Below are positions 42,901 to 54,966 of a stretch of DNA of 64,000 nucleotides, in pieces. A program made the translations under genes and the position numbers. The stretch comes from Marsupella aquatica (taxonomy: Eukaryota > Marchantiophyta). Within the stretch, counting starts at the first letter, position 1. Each line of letters begins with the position of its first letter. The notes under the pieces were generated by a model, which worked only from the letters and a program-made list of their open reading frames with translations, did no database searches and was not told the origin of the DNA. The stretch covers positions 3,162,001-3,226,000 of the forward strand of contig OZ316899.1 in NCBI GenBank assembly GCA_973895155.1, read 5' to 3'.

Positions 42901-44640
42901 TGATCACCGCTTAGGTCTCCAATCGGCCAAACCCGGATCGGGCCATAACTCATGCCCCAAGCGTTCGTTGCCCATGGCGTCAACTCCATTGGCCTTGGGC
43001 CCAAGAGGAGCTCACACTCAAGCCCTCAGAACTCAAAGTCCATCCGTGGGTCCGTACAGTCGACCTTGAGCCCGGCCCCTTTTCCCCTTGACCCGACCAG
43101 TTCTCAGCTAGCCTAAGTCCCGACCAGCTCTCAGCTAGCCTAAGTCCTTAGTGTGTGTCACTAGCTTGGCTCGTTGCCTTTGCTAGTGCCACGTCTCATT
43201 GCCCACAAGTCTCCCCATGCCAAGTCCTCCCCGGATGGCCTATCCGGGCCTGGCCCACAAGGGAGCTTGGCGTTGGAGTCAGCAACGCCGGAGCTAAGTG
43301 TTAAGGTAGTCAAGTTCCGCAACTCTTCTTCTGGAACACCTACACCAACCCGCACATAGGAGAAATGATTGATTTCATGTGGGTGACCATGCACTGCACT
43401 TTGGCAAGGCCGGAGATAGGCAAGGCATAGATCTACCTTGTAGAGAGGCCAGACCCAAGTTGGGACTACAACGGGTACCTCCTCACCCAATTGATGAAGA
43501 TCTTGAAGGACGAACAACAAGTAATAGGCCCCCTGAGCATGTCCTGGCTTGGTTATCAAATGCCGTTGTTGTGTGCTATGCCCAGAGTCAAACCTTTGCA
43601 CTGGTACTTCCCTTGTAGGCAAGGGCACCAGAACAGGAGTTGGACTATAGGCAGGCAACAAGGAAGCCCAAACCGCCCGGTAGCCCCATGATAGATCAGA
43701 TTTAATTTCATGCCAAGGCCGGTAGCCATGCCGAGCCAGCAACCAGCCTTGCTAAGCATTTTGCAGATGCTGCAAAAAGAGAAGCCAAAAATTGTGGCAC
43801 AAGCATTGGTTCAGGGCACTGTTCAAGAGGCAGGCCCAGGAAGACCAACAAGGGCAGATCCCTTTGCCGGGGCTACGGACAGAAGGGGGCCAGAACACAA
43901 ACCAGGAGTGCGGATGTACATGGGAGGCTCGAGTCTGGATCAGAGGGACAAGGGCCCAAGGTTCCAGTCACAATGAGGAAGGGGAAAGGCAAGCGTGGGA
44001 ACCAAAGCAGAGGCCAGCACCCATGTACACTTTCCAGCAGGAGGCTGCATTTGCGGCTAGTTCAGTAGAAGACCATGAGGAGGAACCCAAACCCCAAGCC
44101 GGGAGCATGGAGGATTATGAAGATGAAGACTTTGGCTACAAGGGGGATTGGCTTGTACCAGGAGTCAAGAGCCATGGCCACTTCATCCCCACACTTTTGG
44201 GAGTGGTTCGTGGGGACCCAAAGCAGCATAGGAGCCCTGAGTCTCGCCCACCAAATGTCCCTCCTCTGACTTGCGATGGGATGAAACAGGCCGCGTAGGA
44301 GTTGCGTGAGCAACTCAGAGATCTGGCTAAAGAAACCCTGGCCAAGGAGGAGGATTTACCAAGGAGAGGATGGCCAGAAGACATTCGGAGGCATGGGAAC
44401 AAAGACCACGATGGGAGATGCCGGTGTCTCCTACCCACTCCACGTATGCACATTGCAGAGCCCTGGAGTACAAAAGGATGTGTGGATTACTTGCCCTGAG
44501 CATCTTTGGGGAAGAGTTGGAGATGGGGCCGTTTATCCAAAGGGAGGTGTCAGATAAAAGCCGGTTGGAAGAAGCAGTGGCTTTGGAAACGATGAAGAAG
44601 GAAGAGGTCATCCAATGGCTTAAAGAGAGCCAGTCCTCCT
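39993..44640 (+). pseudogene. coiled-coil gene copy A (N-terminal and middle part), interrupted
   Basis: Plus-strand pieces at 39,993-40,328, 40,428-40,691, 40,743-41,010 and 43,330-44,640 form one order with several stops and shifts. The third piece has a folded segment (LDLLEFVGSWDH, YLTPKMIAKVFGLPIG), similar in style to mobile-domain proteins of plant transposons. The part after the insertion continues with FWNTYTNPHIGEMIDFMW, then a Pro/Gln-rich, low-complexity linker, and ends in DKSRLEEAVALETMKKEEVI. That last phrase recurs in copy B on the opposite strand at 63.9 kb, with changes. A 2.3 kb insertion (41,011-43,324) splits it. Function unknown; probably an accessory gene of a large retroelement. 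Confidence 0.5.
41011..43324 (-). mobile_element. 2.3 kb insertion, probably a solo LTR
   Basis: Pentanucleotide CTTCT occurs directly left (41,006-41,010) and right (43,325-43,329). Removing the insertion with one copy restores the frame ...KNGF|FWNTYTNPH of the host gene. The 5-bp duplication fits an LTR element. No coding domain lies inside. The right 260 bp match 25,585-25,817 beside a gypsy gag, and a TATA-bearing segment (42,691-42,760) matches 26,107-26,174. Termini are AGTGGTGG...GCAACT rather than TG...CA, which weakens the assignment. A 27-bp duplication lies near 43,095-43,147. Confidence 0.55.
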
Positions 44641-44654
44641 CATAAGCTTGTCCT

Positions 44655-45397
44655 ACAAGGCAGGTCGTTTCCTCCTCCCAAGGTTGCGGTTGATGCCTAT
44701 GAATGATTGGCAACCTCAAGTCCGTCCTTGTCATGGCTGCACCAAGCTGATCTTCTTGGCCCACCTCCAAGACTGCCAACTTTACTGTCGTAACCTCGCA
44801 CAAGGTCGGTGCCATGTCCTCCACCTCAGTCACGGTGGCCTGAGGAACCATGTTGCTTCCTGACCCGAAAGGTTTTTGATTCTTCTTGTTCTTCCCTTCC
44901 CAGGCAGCCACTGCCTTCCCCTTGCCAATTACTTCCAACATGGGTAAGGGTGCCTTGGCTTGTCATTTGGCCAGTACCACGCCCTGCAACCCTGTTGCCG
45001 CTTCCTGGGGTCCACTTGGTGTAGCTGGGCGTTTCAACTCCTCCGCTAGTTTCTTCAACCGCTCCATTTGGTTGTTCGACCGCCGCTGCAAGTTCTCCAT
45101 CTTCCGCATGGTGTCCTCCAACTCCTTCTGGGTCTCATCCAAATCCCCGCAAGCTTCCTCCACCTCCTTTTGATTTTTGTCCAACGCCTTCCGTAAGGCC
45201 ACCCTCTCCTCCTGGGTTGCTCTCAGCTCCGCGTTGAGCTTGTGGACGACATCAAACTCCATCTTGTTCATCTTCTCATAGGTTTGATCAAGCCTGTCGT
45301 CCTTCCTACACAGGTTGGCTTGAAAGTTGGGCGACAGGGTTGCGAGATCCTCCTTCACCTGATCAACACCCCTGTAGGTCCTATCCAATTTGGCATT
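44655..45397 (-). pseudogene. coiled-coil gene copy B, C-terminal part
   Basis: Reads away from the CACTA terminus: NAKLDRTYRGVDQVKEDLA, followed by a long heptad-like region (ERVALRKALDKNQKEVEEA, MRKMENLQRRSNNQMERLKK) and, after a stop near 44,963, a Lys/Gln-rich tail (GKGKAVAAWEGKNKKNQKPF). The N-terminal part of the same copy lies beyond the CACTA element at 63,600-64,000. The protein would form an extended coiled coil. No known family; likely retroelement-associated. Confidence 0.6.
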
Positions 45398-45428
45398 CAC
45401 TAGTAGAAAACAAGGTTGTTTATGACCA
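45398..45428 (+). repeat. CACTA terminal inverted repeat, left
   Basis: CACTAGTAGAAAACAAGGTT and 11 further bases ending TATGACCA. It retains the family terminus. Confidence 0.85.
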
Positions 45429-46180
45429 CAAAAATGACTATACAAATGGTCTTTTCAACAAAATAACGACGCATTTGTTTTGGTCTTTCCAAACGCGCCA
45501 CAACGGACATATGGGTCACGGTCCTTTTGGAAAAATGACGCAAAAAATGTGTGGTCATTTTGTATAGTCTGAAATGACTAAATTTACAATTTGGTCATAA
45601 ATGGTGAATGGTCCGAAATGACCATAAAACCACCGTTGATGATCAATTGCCGTTCACCGTCGACGGTCTCCGTACCCAATTATATAATTCCACATGGCAA
45701 TTAAAGAAGGAAGATCATTCGTCATTTAGGACTTGTCCAAAATGACGTACAATATGTAACAAATCAAATAATGACATGTGGCTCAAAGGGTATTCACCAC
45801 GAGGCAAGAAGGTTAGGTCATTTAAGACTTGTCCAAAATGACTACATTGTAGATTAGTGATATTGGAACACGTGATCCAATTGGGAGATGACACGTAAAA
45901 TACACATTAGTCATTAATGACATGTCTTCAATGACTTGAAAGTAGTCATATTGGACACAATTATATATGTCCATAATGACCATGAGATCGGTCATTTTAG
46001 ATGTCATTTTTGGGTCATTAAAGTTATGTATTTAATGACTTGAGTCAAGTCATATTGGACACAAATGTAAATGTTCATAATGACCATTAGATCAGTCAAT
46101 TTATATGTCATTCAGGTCATGTATTCAATGACTTAGGGTGGTCTTATTAGACAGAAATTCATGTCATTTTAAGAGTCATA
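45429..46180. repeat. CACTA subterminal GTCATT region, left
   Basis: More than twenty GTCATT, AATGAC or TGACCA motifs in both orientations, including paired forms such as AATGACTT...GTCATATTGGACA. They are presumed transposase-binding sites by analogy with other CACTA elements. Confidence 0.75.
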
Positions 46181-46550
46181 CACTACAAAGTTATTCAATA
46201 CATTTGCAGAATGAAACCCTAAAGAGACATTCTATACCTTACAAATCCAATTGACATGACACATTCTTCAATCCTGCAATAGTTATTCAACTCAATGCAA
46301 ATGCAAGCAAATAATCAAATGCAAGTGTGATTAAGTTTTTTTCAATGTCATTTCAATGACAAGCAAAATGACATTGAAAAAAAGCATACACATGTTATTA
46401 TTAGATATATTGTCAAGTGCTACAATCTGAAATACCAACAACTCTTAATGTTTGTAGAAAAATAGAGTTGTCATTCTCATTCTACAAAACCTACTTCTAT
46501 CATGTCTATCGCTTCTTGGCCCATGGCTGCTTCTATTGCTACTTGAGCAA
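46181..46550. other. CACTA 3' noncoding region
   Basis: AT-rich spacer between subterminal repeats and the TNPA-like gene, with a few GTCATT motifs. No gene seen. Confidence 0.5.
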
Positions 46551-49347
46551 TCTAGAGTTCCACAGGGCATTCATCCCCTTCACATCAGATAACTTAGACT
46601 GGTTCTCCCTTGCATTAGCAAATGGCAATGCCACATCTACAAACACTTCAATCACACGCACTCACAAGAAAGGGCTTTCAAAATCTGAACAATGGAACTT
46701 ATCTTCTCCTGGCAGCCCTATCACCTCACCTTCTGCCACTATCATGGAATTGTCCACAACACTCTTCATCTTCACCAAATCTCCTCTTGCAAACTGTGAA
46801 CAACACATTTTGTTAAAAATGCAATATGCACAAATTGAAAGATACAATTTGTGAACACTCAAATCTAACACTCAAATCTAACACTCATATCTAACAACAC
46901 TTTTACCTTTGCAATGGGGTTAGGAGACTGAATGAGTTTCTTCTGTGCAGGTGATGCATTTGCTGAAGATCCTTTCTTCCTTTTCTTGAACTTTCCCCTT
47001 CTAGTTGATGGAGTGTCATCCTGTTCACTTAAGCAGGAGTATCTTTTGGCAACTCAGATGATTCTGGGGTTTTATCTGGTGTCAACTCAATTGGCTTATC
47101 CTTTGGCAACTGAAAGGCATCTGAAATGGCATCTTTGGGCAACTCAAATGGCAATAGTTTCACTTCCAATTCATTTTGCTTCAGAATACTGTTAGCTGTG
47201 TCAGTTGGATTTCCCTGCGACACAGGAGGCTCCCCTAAAGATGTTGTCATAAAACACACACAAGAGAAATGCATAAACAAACATGTATACACCAACAACA
47301 TATAATCACACTAGAACATGCAAGAACATTATAAACATATAATGACATATATACACCACAATAATTACATTGAATGGACAGTGAATAGATGATAGAGAAT
47401 TTTACCTCCATTATCACCTGAAAAAGTAAGAGATCGTTTTCTACTACCTTCTTTGGTAGCTGTAGTCATTTTACTGTGACTAGGAACAAATGTTGGAACT
47501 TGTGCATTACTGGAGTGATTTGCCATCCATATAGTCATCATGTTTGTCAACTCCTTCACAGTGCCTTTCAACTCATCGACATCCAATTTGACAGCCCCAA
47601 TGGCAGTGATCTTTTGTTTTGAATGTGGGGTCTGTAAATGAACCACAAACCAACACAACATTCTCACTGTCAAACTAACAAACGACACAACACTCTATCA
47701 AATGGAAAATGATGTATAAATCAGATTGGAATGGCAATACTCACAGCTGATCCATGTCTGTATCCTCGCCCCAGTAAGCTAGCACTTTTACCCTCCCCAC
47801 TTGCCAATGACGGACTCACCTTTGCTCCAAAAAAACTACCAGTCTGACCTTCTGCACTTGCCAATGATGGGCTCATTGTCACCTTTGGCAATGAACCCTG
47901 ACTACCAAGGTTTTCTTTCAGGTCAGATATACCTGGGCTTGATCCTCTCTTCTGCTTGTGTTCAAACACACAATGAATGAGAAACACAGAGTCTGTTTTC
48001 ATCAAGATTCACAAACAAGACAAAATTGATAGTGAAAATGATATAGACAGTTTACCATTCTCTTTGCTATTGCAACATGCCCTCCTCTACCAAAGTGACT
48101 GGTATCTTGCACTCGTGCTCTTTTATCAGTCATCTGTTTACTCAAAGATATCAATGTTGGACTAGTGAAATGAGATACCAAAGCTGCCCATTTCTTTGGA
48201 TCAACACCAGATGGTCTAGGTTTGGTTGGATCCTCATTGCAAACTTTCTTCCAGTAAACATGCATTTTATGGCGCTCTCTCTTCAATATGCCACGATGAT
48301 GACTCTGGAATTTGTTGTCAATAAATTCCCCACCCACATACTTCCACTCAGCTGCCATGTTATTCCACACATTGGTTATATGAACTCGTGGATGATCAGT
48401 CCATTTTGGCTTTGATACATCAAAGACTCTGAGTACATTGCCACGAAGTTCCTCCAGCCAGTACTGTTTTTTGGGATCAGAATCATCAATATCATTGTCA
48501 TAAATGTGCATTTCACATGCAATGTCAATTCATAACTCTGGAATTTATGCATAGTCCAGGTTTTATACACACAATAACAGAGAGGATCTATGTCTAAATC
48601 TACATTCAAAAAAAGTACAATACTCACTTTAGTGTGTTTGGGCAAATCTCCCTGATTCCTTCGTACTTTGGCAGCATTATCAAACATCTTCTTAGCATGC
48701 CTTCGTTCCCTGCGCATCTCAGAGCCCCCGCCTGCAATGCACACACATGCTTTCAATCAGAAAATATGTACATTGAAAAGTTGAGCAAATGCACTTGCAT
48801 ATGCATGACGAGCAGATTTGTATTACCTAAAGATCCTCTAGAATGTAGTACGTCACATTGACCTGATCTGCCTTCAAATGCTGATGGAACCACTAAACAA
48901 ACACACAACACCAAGCACTTCAATGAATTTTAGGAAAATGTAGAATATCAACTTCCAAACACACTGAAAAGGTATATCAGTACAATCCCTCACTTTCATA
49001 TAACAGTCCAGTGTCTGGGGCTTTCCAACATCTCACCAGCCCACCTCCACCAGGCCCAGTCTTCTTAGGACCACGATTTTGTTTTTGTACCTACATCATG
49101 GACAACGTAGGCATATTAACATATACTTTGAAACAAGGACAAGGATTTAGGGTTTAGGATGATGAAGTTCAAGCATTACCTGCTGTTCACTCTCAGGATC
49201 TGACCCTCCAATGTCAGAATCCTCAGTGTCATACCCAGCACTGGCATAGCCATCATCACCAGACTCTGCCATATTCACCTTGGTAACTTGTGATAGTCTA
49301 GAGCTCCTCCTCTTTGGCAATGTTCCAGTTGAAGTACCTTTCACCAA
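46551..49347 (-). pseudogene. TNPA-like CACTA protein (Transposase_24 type)
   Basis: A multi-exon minus-strand gene. The first exon near 49,347-49,180 is Ser/Thr and Asp-rich (TGTLPKRRSSRLSQ). Exons around 48.7-48.05 kb carry the DNA-binding-like core: VWNNMAAEWKYVG, then FQSHHRGILKRERHK, and PKKWAALVSHFTSP with RVQDTSHFGRGGHVAIAKRM, which fits the Ptta/En/Spm plant transposase pattern. Downstream come low-complexity exons with a duplicated phrase (SPSLASAEGQTGSFFGAK / SPSLASGEGKSASLLGRG), then a coiled segment (LDVDELKGTVKELTNMMT). The final exon (to 46,551) has IVAEGEVIGLPGED, as in TNPA C-termini. A GTAAAA donor at about 46,908 and a TTCACAG acceptor before the last exon are visible. A TGA splits the last exon near 46,662. 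TNPA-type proteins bind subterminal repeats. Confidence 0.7.
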
Positions 49348-49823
49348 TGCAGGCTTTTCTCTCTATCGTTGTACATGTGTGGTTGGGCCTCTAAGGAACA
49401 ATTAAAGCAATCATCAACATACACCAATGCAGATCAAACATACATGCAAGCAGAATCTATAACACAGTAACAATGGTACTTATGTACAGGATCCATACTA
49501 GTATGAGACCAATCTGGTATATGCAAACAGAACATGAACCTGACAACTCCATATATCTACTGAATCAAATTTGCAACAGACATATTAACACACACATCAG
49601 CATGTAGTCTGGCCCCAGTCCTAGATCACGCATAATGCTGACATTATGCTCTATGTTCCGCTTTCAGGCCTCCTCATAAGCATTCACAGGATGTGACAAC
49701 CCCTACAATCTTCCTTTCACAGGCTGCATTCACCAACTACACAAATGGGCAAAACATTAGTCTGATTTCATATATAGTCCATACATGTAGTCCATCTATG
49801 GACTTCACACACCTAAAACCTAT
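49348..49823. other. spacer between TNPA-like and TNPD genes
   Basis: No coding signal; probably the TNPD 3' untranslated region and TNPA-like promoter or 5' exon region. Confidence 0.4.
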
Positions 49824-52800
49824 TCACTGCTTAGGCCCACCCTTTCTTGCAGATCCCTCTGTATCTCTGCCTCGTTTGGGACGGTCAGTACTTGGTCCTG
49901 GATTTGCTCTAGTCCTACAGGCTTCAGCCAATTCAATGTGTAATTTGGCATTGTTTTCCATTGTAGCATGGAAATCAACATCTGTGTAATCACCTAACAC
50001 CCTTGTGGACCTGGATTCTTTGTGGAGGATTGTTCTCCATGCTATCCCCTTCTCATTGGGGTGGAAGAAAACCTGCTCCACTTGCTTTGGGAAAACATAA
50101 TCCATTTTCTTGGACACACCCAGTTCTCTATGGAAATTCACCTGCCAAAGACCAGACTCAGAATACCTCATACTGGCAGAGGATTTAGGAGTCCATGATG
50201 GATCTGCCCATTTCCCTTTGAAAAGAATCACCTCTTTCCTCAAGCTGCCGTAATTCAGTACCAAGATATCTGTCAAGGCCCCTACATACTGTATAGATTC
50301 TTCTCTAGTTGCGCCAAACTTGTCCACTCGCTTCTCAGTGAATGTCGAAGCCATCCCAGAATCAAAAGTGCTGAATGCACAAGAATCACAATCACTCAAA
50401 CACCGCAAGGATGGAATAGTCCTCCAGTGATGCCCATAGGCTCTACATGCCCTATATAGTTGTGCCTTCAAACTAGGTGGTGTGGAGTATGCAAATAGTA
50501 ATGACCGCTTAGACTCTGTCTCAAAATTATGGGTATTGACCAATGTTTGAAACCATTCCCTGAAAGGTGGCAGTTCTTGGCAGTCAAGGGGAAATTCCAC
50601 TGGTTTTCTTCAATTGGTAGGCTTCCTCATCCATTCCTTCCAGAAATCCACTCTTTGTTTGGTAACAGTCTCATTGGTAGCATCATATATCCTACATGGC
50701 AACAACAACACTCAAGACATTAGTGCACAATCGACCATGAATATACAAAAACAATGGGGCAACATAATTATGATCCATATGGTACAGGGTTTACATACCT
50801 GTACCATGGAGCCACTGTCTCTTCATTCTCCAATATATAATGATGCATGGCCATCATTTCAAACCAATTCAAAGTTATCTCCTTTGCAGCCCCTTCCAAT
50901 ACAATGCTTGCAACGCCAGCATCCTCCTCCAACTCCCAGGTTCATTTTCCCTCTCCCTTAGCATCAATCATGTATTCAAAAAGGAAACCCAAAGACTCAT
51001 CTAATACATAGCCTTCAGCCATAGAAGCCTCTGGACGTGCCTTGTTTCGTACATAACCCTTCAATACCTTCAGGTTCCTCTCTATTGCGTACATCCATCT
51101 GCCTGTAACTGGGCCACACAAGTCTAATTCCTCCACTAGGTAAATCATTAAATGGGTCATGACATCAAAGAAGCTTGGTGGAAAATGGATTTCCACAATG
51201 CAGAGAGTGAATGCAACATCCATCATCAAATTCTCATACATTGAAGGGTCCCACACCTTCGTACAGATCTGGCGATAGATATTGCTCATCCCAGCTATGG
51301 CCAAGCAAACCCCTTCATCAAGTAATCCCATTGTTGCCAAAGGGAGAATCTGTTGCATAAGTTGGTGGAAATCATGTGATTTCAACCTAGAGAGTTTCTT
51401 GGATTTTGTAACACACTTTGCCAAAGAACTTGAAAAACCAGTGGGCCCTTTCAAGGTCAACAACACCTCCAGGAACCTTGTTATTTCCTTCTTGCTCAGG
51501 CAATATGGGGCTGGGGCATCCACAATTTGTCACCATTACGCTTGGGAGCTGGATTGGGTACAAGCCATAGGTGTTGGCGCACCTGTAAGAGCTTCATGTC
51601 TTCTCGCACAGAAGGAGTGTCCTTGGTCCCAATGATAGTGTGCACAATGTTGTGTGCAAGATTCTTCTCACAGTGCATGGGATCTAGACAATGGTTAATG
51701 AGTAATTTCTGCAATGGACACACAATTCAAAAATTAGGGCATTGAATACAACAATTACAATATCTGGGCTACAGGAAGTAAAAACATTTCAAACTCATAT
51801 GAAGAGATTGCAGAAAGTCATTGTAGTGGTATGGAGTCTTACGTTCCAATAGGGCAACTTGTACAAACCAGTAGCCCTCTTCACTCCATGCACCTTTATG
51901 GGGCAGCTCTCATCCTCAACCTTGGTTCCTACCTTCTTCAAATATTCTGTTGTCTCATCTCCCCACTTCTGTCTATCAGAGCTTGACATTCTACACGGTG
52001 CAGGTCGGCTCTCAATTGCACCATCAAAGTATTGTGCAGTGTCTGGTCTACGAAAGAGATGCCTTGCTGCTAACCATCAATGGTGGCCATTGTACTCTAA
52101 TTTCTGCAAGTGCTTAGAACCACATGCCACACATGTTGGCCCACATATGACACATCCTTTGTATCCAGCGTGTTGCTGTCCAGATATTAAACCATATGCA
52201 GGGTAATCATTGATTGTCCACAATAGCACAGCCCTTAGGTTGAAGTGTTGCGAAAATCCTAGGCGTGGCAATTTGTCAAAGCAGGGCACTCCTTTTGTCC
52301 ACAACAGCTTCAGCTCATCATAGAATGGGCCCAATATTATGTCCAGCTGTTCCTCTATTACTGAATCAGGGCCTGGAATCAGCATAGCTAGCATGACAAA
52401 GAACTTCTTGGTGGTAAGCCAAGGAGGTAAGTTGTAATTCAACAACAGGATTGGCCAGGTAGACCAAGCTGTGGAATTATTCCCGAAGGGATTCACCCCA
52501 TCAAGCGCCAACCCAAATCGCACATTCTTTGGTTCAGTTGCAAATTTCCGATCAATATTTGTATCCACATGCTTCCAAGCCTTGGAATCTGCTGCATGAC
52601 AAACCATGTTGTCTGTGCTTCTATTCTCATGATGCCAAGTCATGAGTTTAGATGTACCAGCAGTGGCATACAATCGCTTCAACCTTGGAATTATACGGAA
52701 ATACTGCACCACCTTCCTTGCCTGTAATGAATTCCCCACTCTCTTCATCTTGGGCTGTTGACACACTGAACAGTTTTCTAACTTGGCATTCTCACCCCTA

Positions 52801-53707
52801 AAGAGCATGCAACCTTTCTCACAAATAGGGATTCTCTCATAATCCAAGCCAAACTTTCTCAATAGCTGCTTTGTAGCATATAAGTTCTCGGGCAGATTAT
52901 GCTCTGTAGGCATACCATGCTCCCCCATCAAAGCCAACAATGCATTCACTCCTTTGTTTGAGAATCCATGGCCCCGACAGATGTTCAACAGAAGCAACAT
53001 GAATGACACAACATCTATTTTGCTGCCTGGGAACAAAGGTTGCATTGCTTCATCTAAAGATAACTGTGCAGGATCAGTCTCCACAAGAGTTTGGGAGGTT
53101 TCAAGGGGCTGTACAGGATGGGCACCGCCTTCACTCTCATCATCCCCAAGTACATAATCCAAATCAAAACGGTCCCTAATCATCTAGTTCATGCTCAGGG
53201 GATTCTTCACTGTCTGGTTCTCAGCAACATTTCTTCAAGTAGAGCCCTGACATGTTCTTCAACATCTATAGTTGGATGTTCTTGAACATCCACAGTTGGA
53301 TACTCTGGAACATCTACAAATAGCGGTTCTTCAACATCTACAATTGGCTGTTTTGCACAGGTTGCCTGGTGAAGGTTTGCTAACCTCAATGCCTCAGGGC
53401 CATGTTGTGACATGTAGTCAGCACCCCACTCTTCATCAGAAGAGTCCTGTCCCTCTCCCACCCACACTCGACATGCAGGGTACCGACCATGTTTAATAAG
53501 GTGCAGTCTAGCAGTATTCTGATTAGTCCTATAATTCCCTTTGCAGTTCACACAAGGGCAGTACATCTTATGGTCCCCACTCTTGTGGCAGGCCTTCTGT
53601 TCTCGAACCCACAAAGCATCATCACGATGTTGTAATCTAGCTGGATGGAAGAGCAGCAACTTTGGAGTTCTACCCACACCTAACCTATTATGTGGCAATT
53701 GTGCCAT
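49824..53707 (-). pseudogene. TNPD-type CACTA transposase, decayed
   Basis: ATG at 53,707 opens a transposase-associated domain (MYCPCVNCKGNYRT, then HLIKHGRYP) followed by degenerate VDVxEHPT repeats. Next is the Transposase_21 core (53,183-51,843), with LFPGSKIDVVSFMLLLLN, MTWHHENRSTDN and LALDGVNPFG. An intron (51,842-51,709, GT-AG) joins KLPYWN to KLLINHCLDPMHCEKN, the conserved LDxMHxEKN block. DUF4218 (51,523-50,942, SHDFHQLMQQILPLA, HFPPSFFDVM) and DUF4216 (50,600-49,824, ILVLNYGSLRKEVILFK) follow. The enzyme would cut the element ends. An in-frame TGA at 52,077-52,079 sits where the family has arginine (GHRR-like), implying CGA to TGA. A one-base shift lies near 51,520, and further breaks lie near 53,190. 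Confidence 0.85.
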
Positions 53708-54294
53708 GCTAGCTTGATTGAAATTGTATTCAAACTCTGATTTTCAAACTCAATCAGTGTGACATGCATACAAAATTGGGCCTACCGTCACAGTTGTACA
53801 ACCGATGCCAACCACAGTCCAATTGCTCAAACCCACAGAGCCCAGTTTCTCAAATCCACTATAGTGGGGCACCTTCTCCTTCTTGCATACAAATAGAGCA
53901 TCATAGACAGTGTCATCAGAATGATACTATGAACGTAAATCTCTGTGCCTTCATCATTTCCAGTATTTATGAATGTGAGCAGACAGGTCTGGAATGAGTG
54001 ACGTTTGTGACACCAGTGAAAAATTTACAAGTGAAGTTTAGACTAAACCATTAAAGGTCTCACATTCAAAGCACATGCATGAAAATCAGAATCCTACCCT
54101 AGAACAGATAGTAAAGTTGATTTCTCAAAATTAATTGCCTCAATCCGCAATGCACTGTCGTAGAGTGTGTATACACGAGGAGTTCATCAAACTGCATATA
54201 AATAGTCCACATGTTTTAGCACTCTGAAAATTGTTTAAGTCCACGTGAAACCATCAAAACATCTATCTCATGTTTGTGTTCTATCCAGCCTCAA
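53708..54294. other. spacer between EDM2-like and TNPD genes
   Basis: About 590 bases without a convincing frame. It could hold the TNPD promoter, or an intron if the PHD module is spliced to TNPD. Confidence 0.4.
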
Positions 54295-54954
54295 TCAAAT
54301 CCAAGAAATGTGGCTCCTGGCAAGAGTGCCTAGTGTAGGATCAATGTCATGGTCAGGACAGTAAAACATCCCCTTCTTGGGCTGCCCATGCGCTGAGTGA
54401 TCCCAAATTGTTTGATCATGGGCAAATCCCCTCTGCTGGATAAACTGCAGGCAGTCCTTGTGCCATGCCTTAGGACACCTCATGCACTAAACCAAAAAGC
54501 CATTAGCCTCATCATTGGGCCCCTGTCCACAAGTGTAACAAATACGGAGTCCACATGATGTTGTGCTAGGAACCAAACACTGTCGACAGTAAAACCGGGC
54601 ACAGAGAGGGTCTGGACGTTTTCTTACCTCTTCACCAATTTTTCCAGACACATGGCACTTAAAGCAAGAATGTTCCTCATTCTTGTAGTCAACACAAAGC
54701 CATTCTCCAACATGGCCATCAGCCAGGGATATAGTTGGGCATAGCCATTGCTGACCCAAAGGACAGGAAACATTCTTATGGAAATGTCGGTGGCAAGGCC
54801 CATCACAAACAATGAGATCCCCTCCCTCATCACAAATTGCACATACATGTGGACTATTTTGGTAAATCTCAATGTCTGAGTATAAGGACAATTGAGGTGC
54901 TTGAGAGGATTCACCTCTGCAACAATTCATGACCTTCTGCTTATTGCGAGCCAT
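54295..54954 (-). pseudogene. EDM2-like tandem PHD-finger protein carried by the CACTA element
   Basis: About 219 residues from ATG 54,954, just downstream of a possible 3' splice site (TGTGCAG). A first PHD finger (CAICDEGGDLIVCDGPCHRHFH) is followed by WLCVDYKNEEHSCFKC. A second module (ARFYCRQCL, LRICYTCGQG, then RCPKAWHKDCL, FYCPDHDIDPTLGTLARSHI) fits the order of the EDM2 PHD cluster, including the EDM2-type CLKHEI..LGTPIRDHI ending. In Arabidopsis, EDM2 reads histone marks at intronic heterochromatin and transposons and affects silencing and polyadenylation. Only the PHD part is present here. One in-frame TAG (54,487-54,489) separates the last segment, with homology continuing in frame on both sides. 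The last Cys of finger 1 appears replaced by Tyr (CVDY). Both changes fit C-to-T or G-to-A decay. Same strand as TNPD and well inside the element, so it travels with it. Confidence 0.7.
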
Positions 54955-54966
54955 GGTCCTGCACAC

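Noticed and set aside
52954-53496. Plus-strand frames with HPQLDTLEHLQIAVLQHLQL-type repeats
   Set aside because: They are antisense to the degenerate VDVxEHPT repeats of the TNPD protein.
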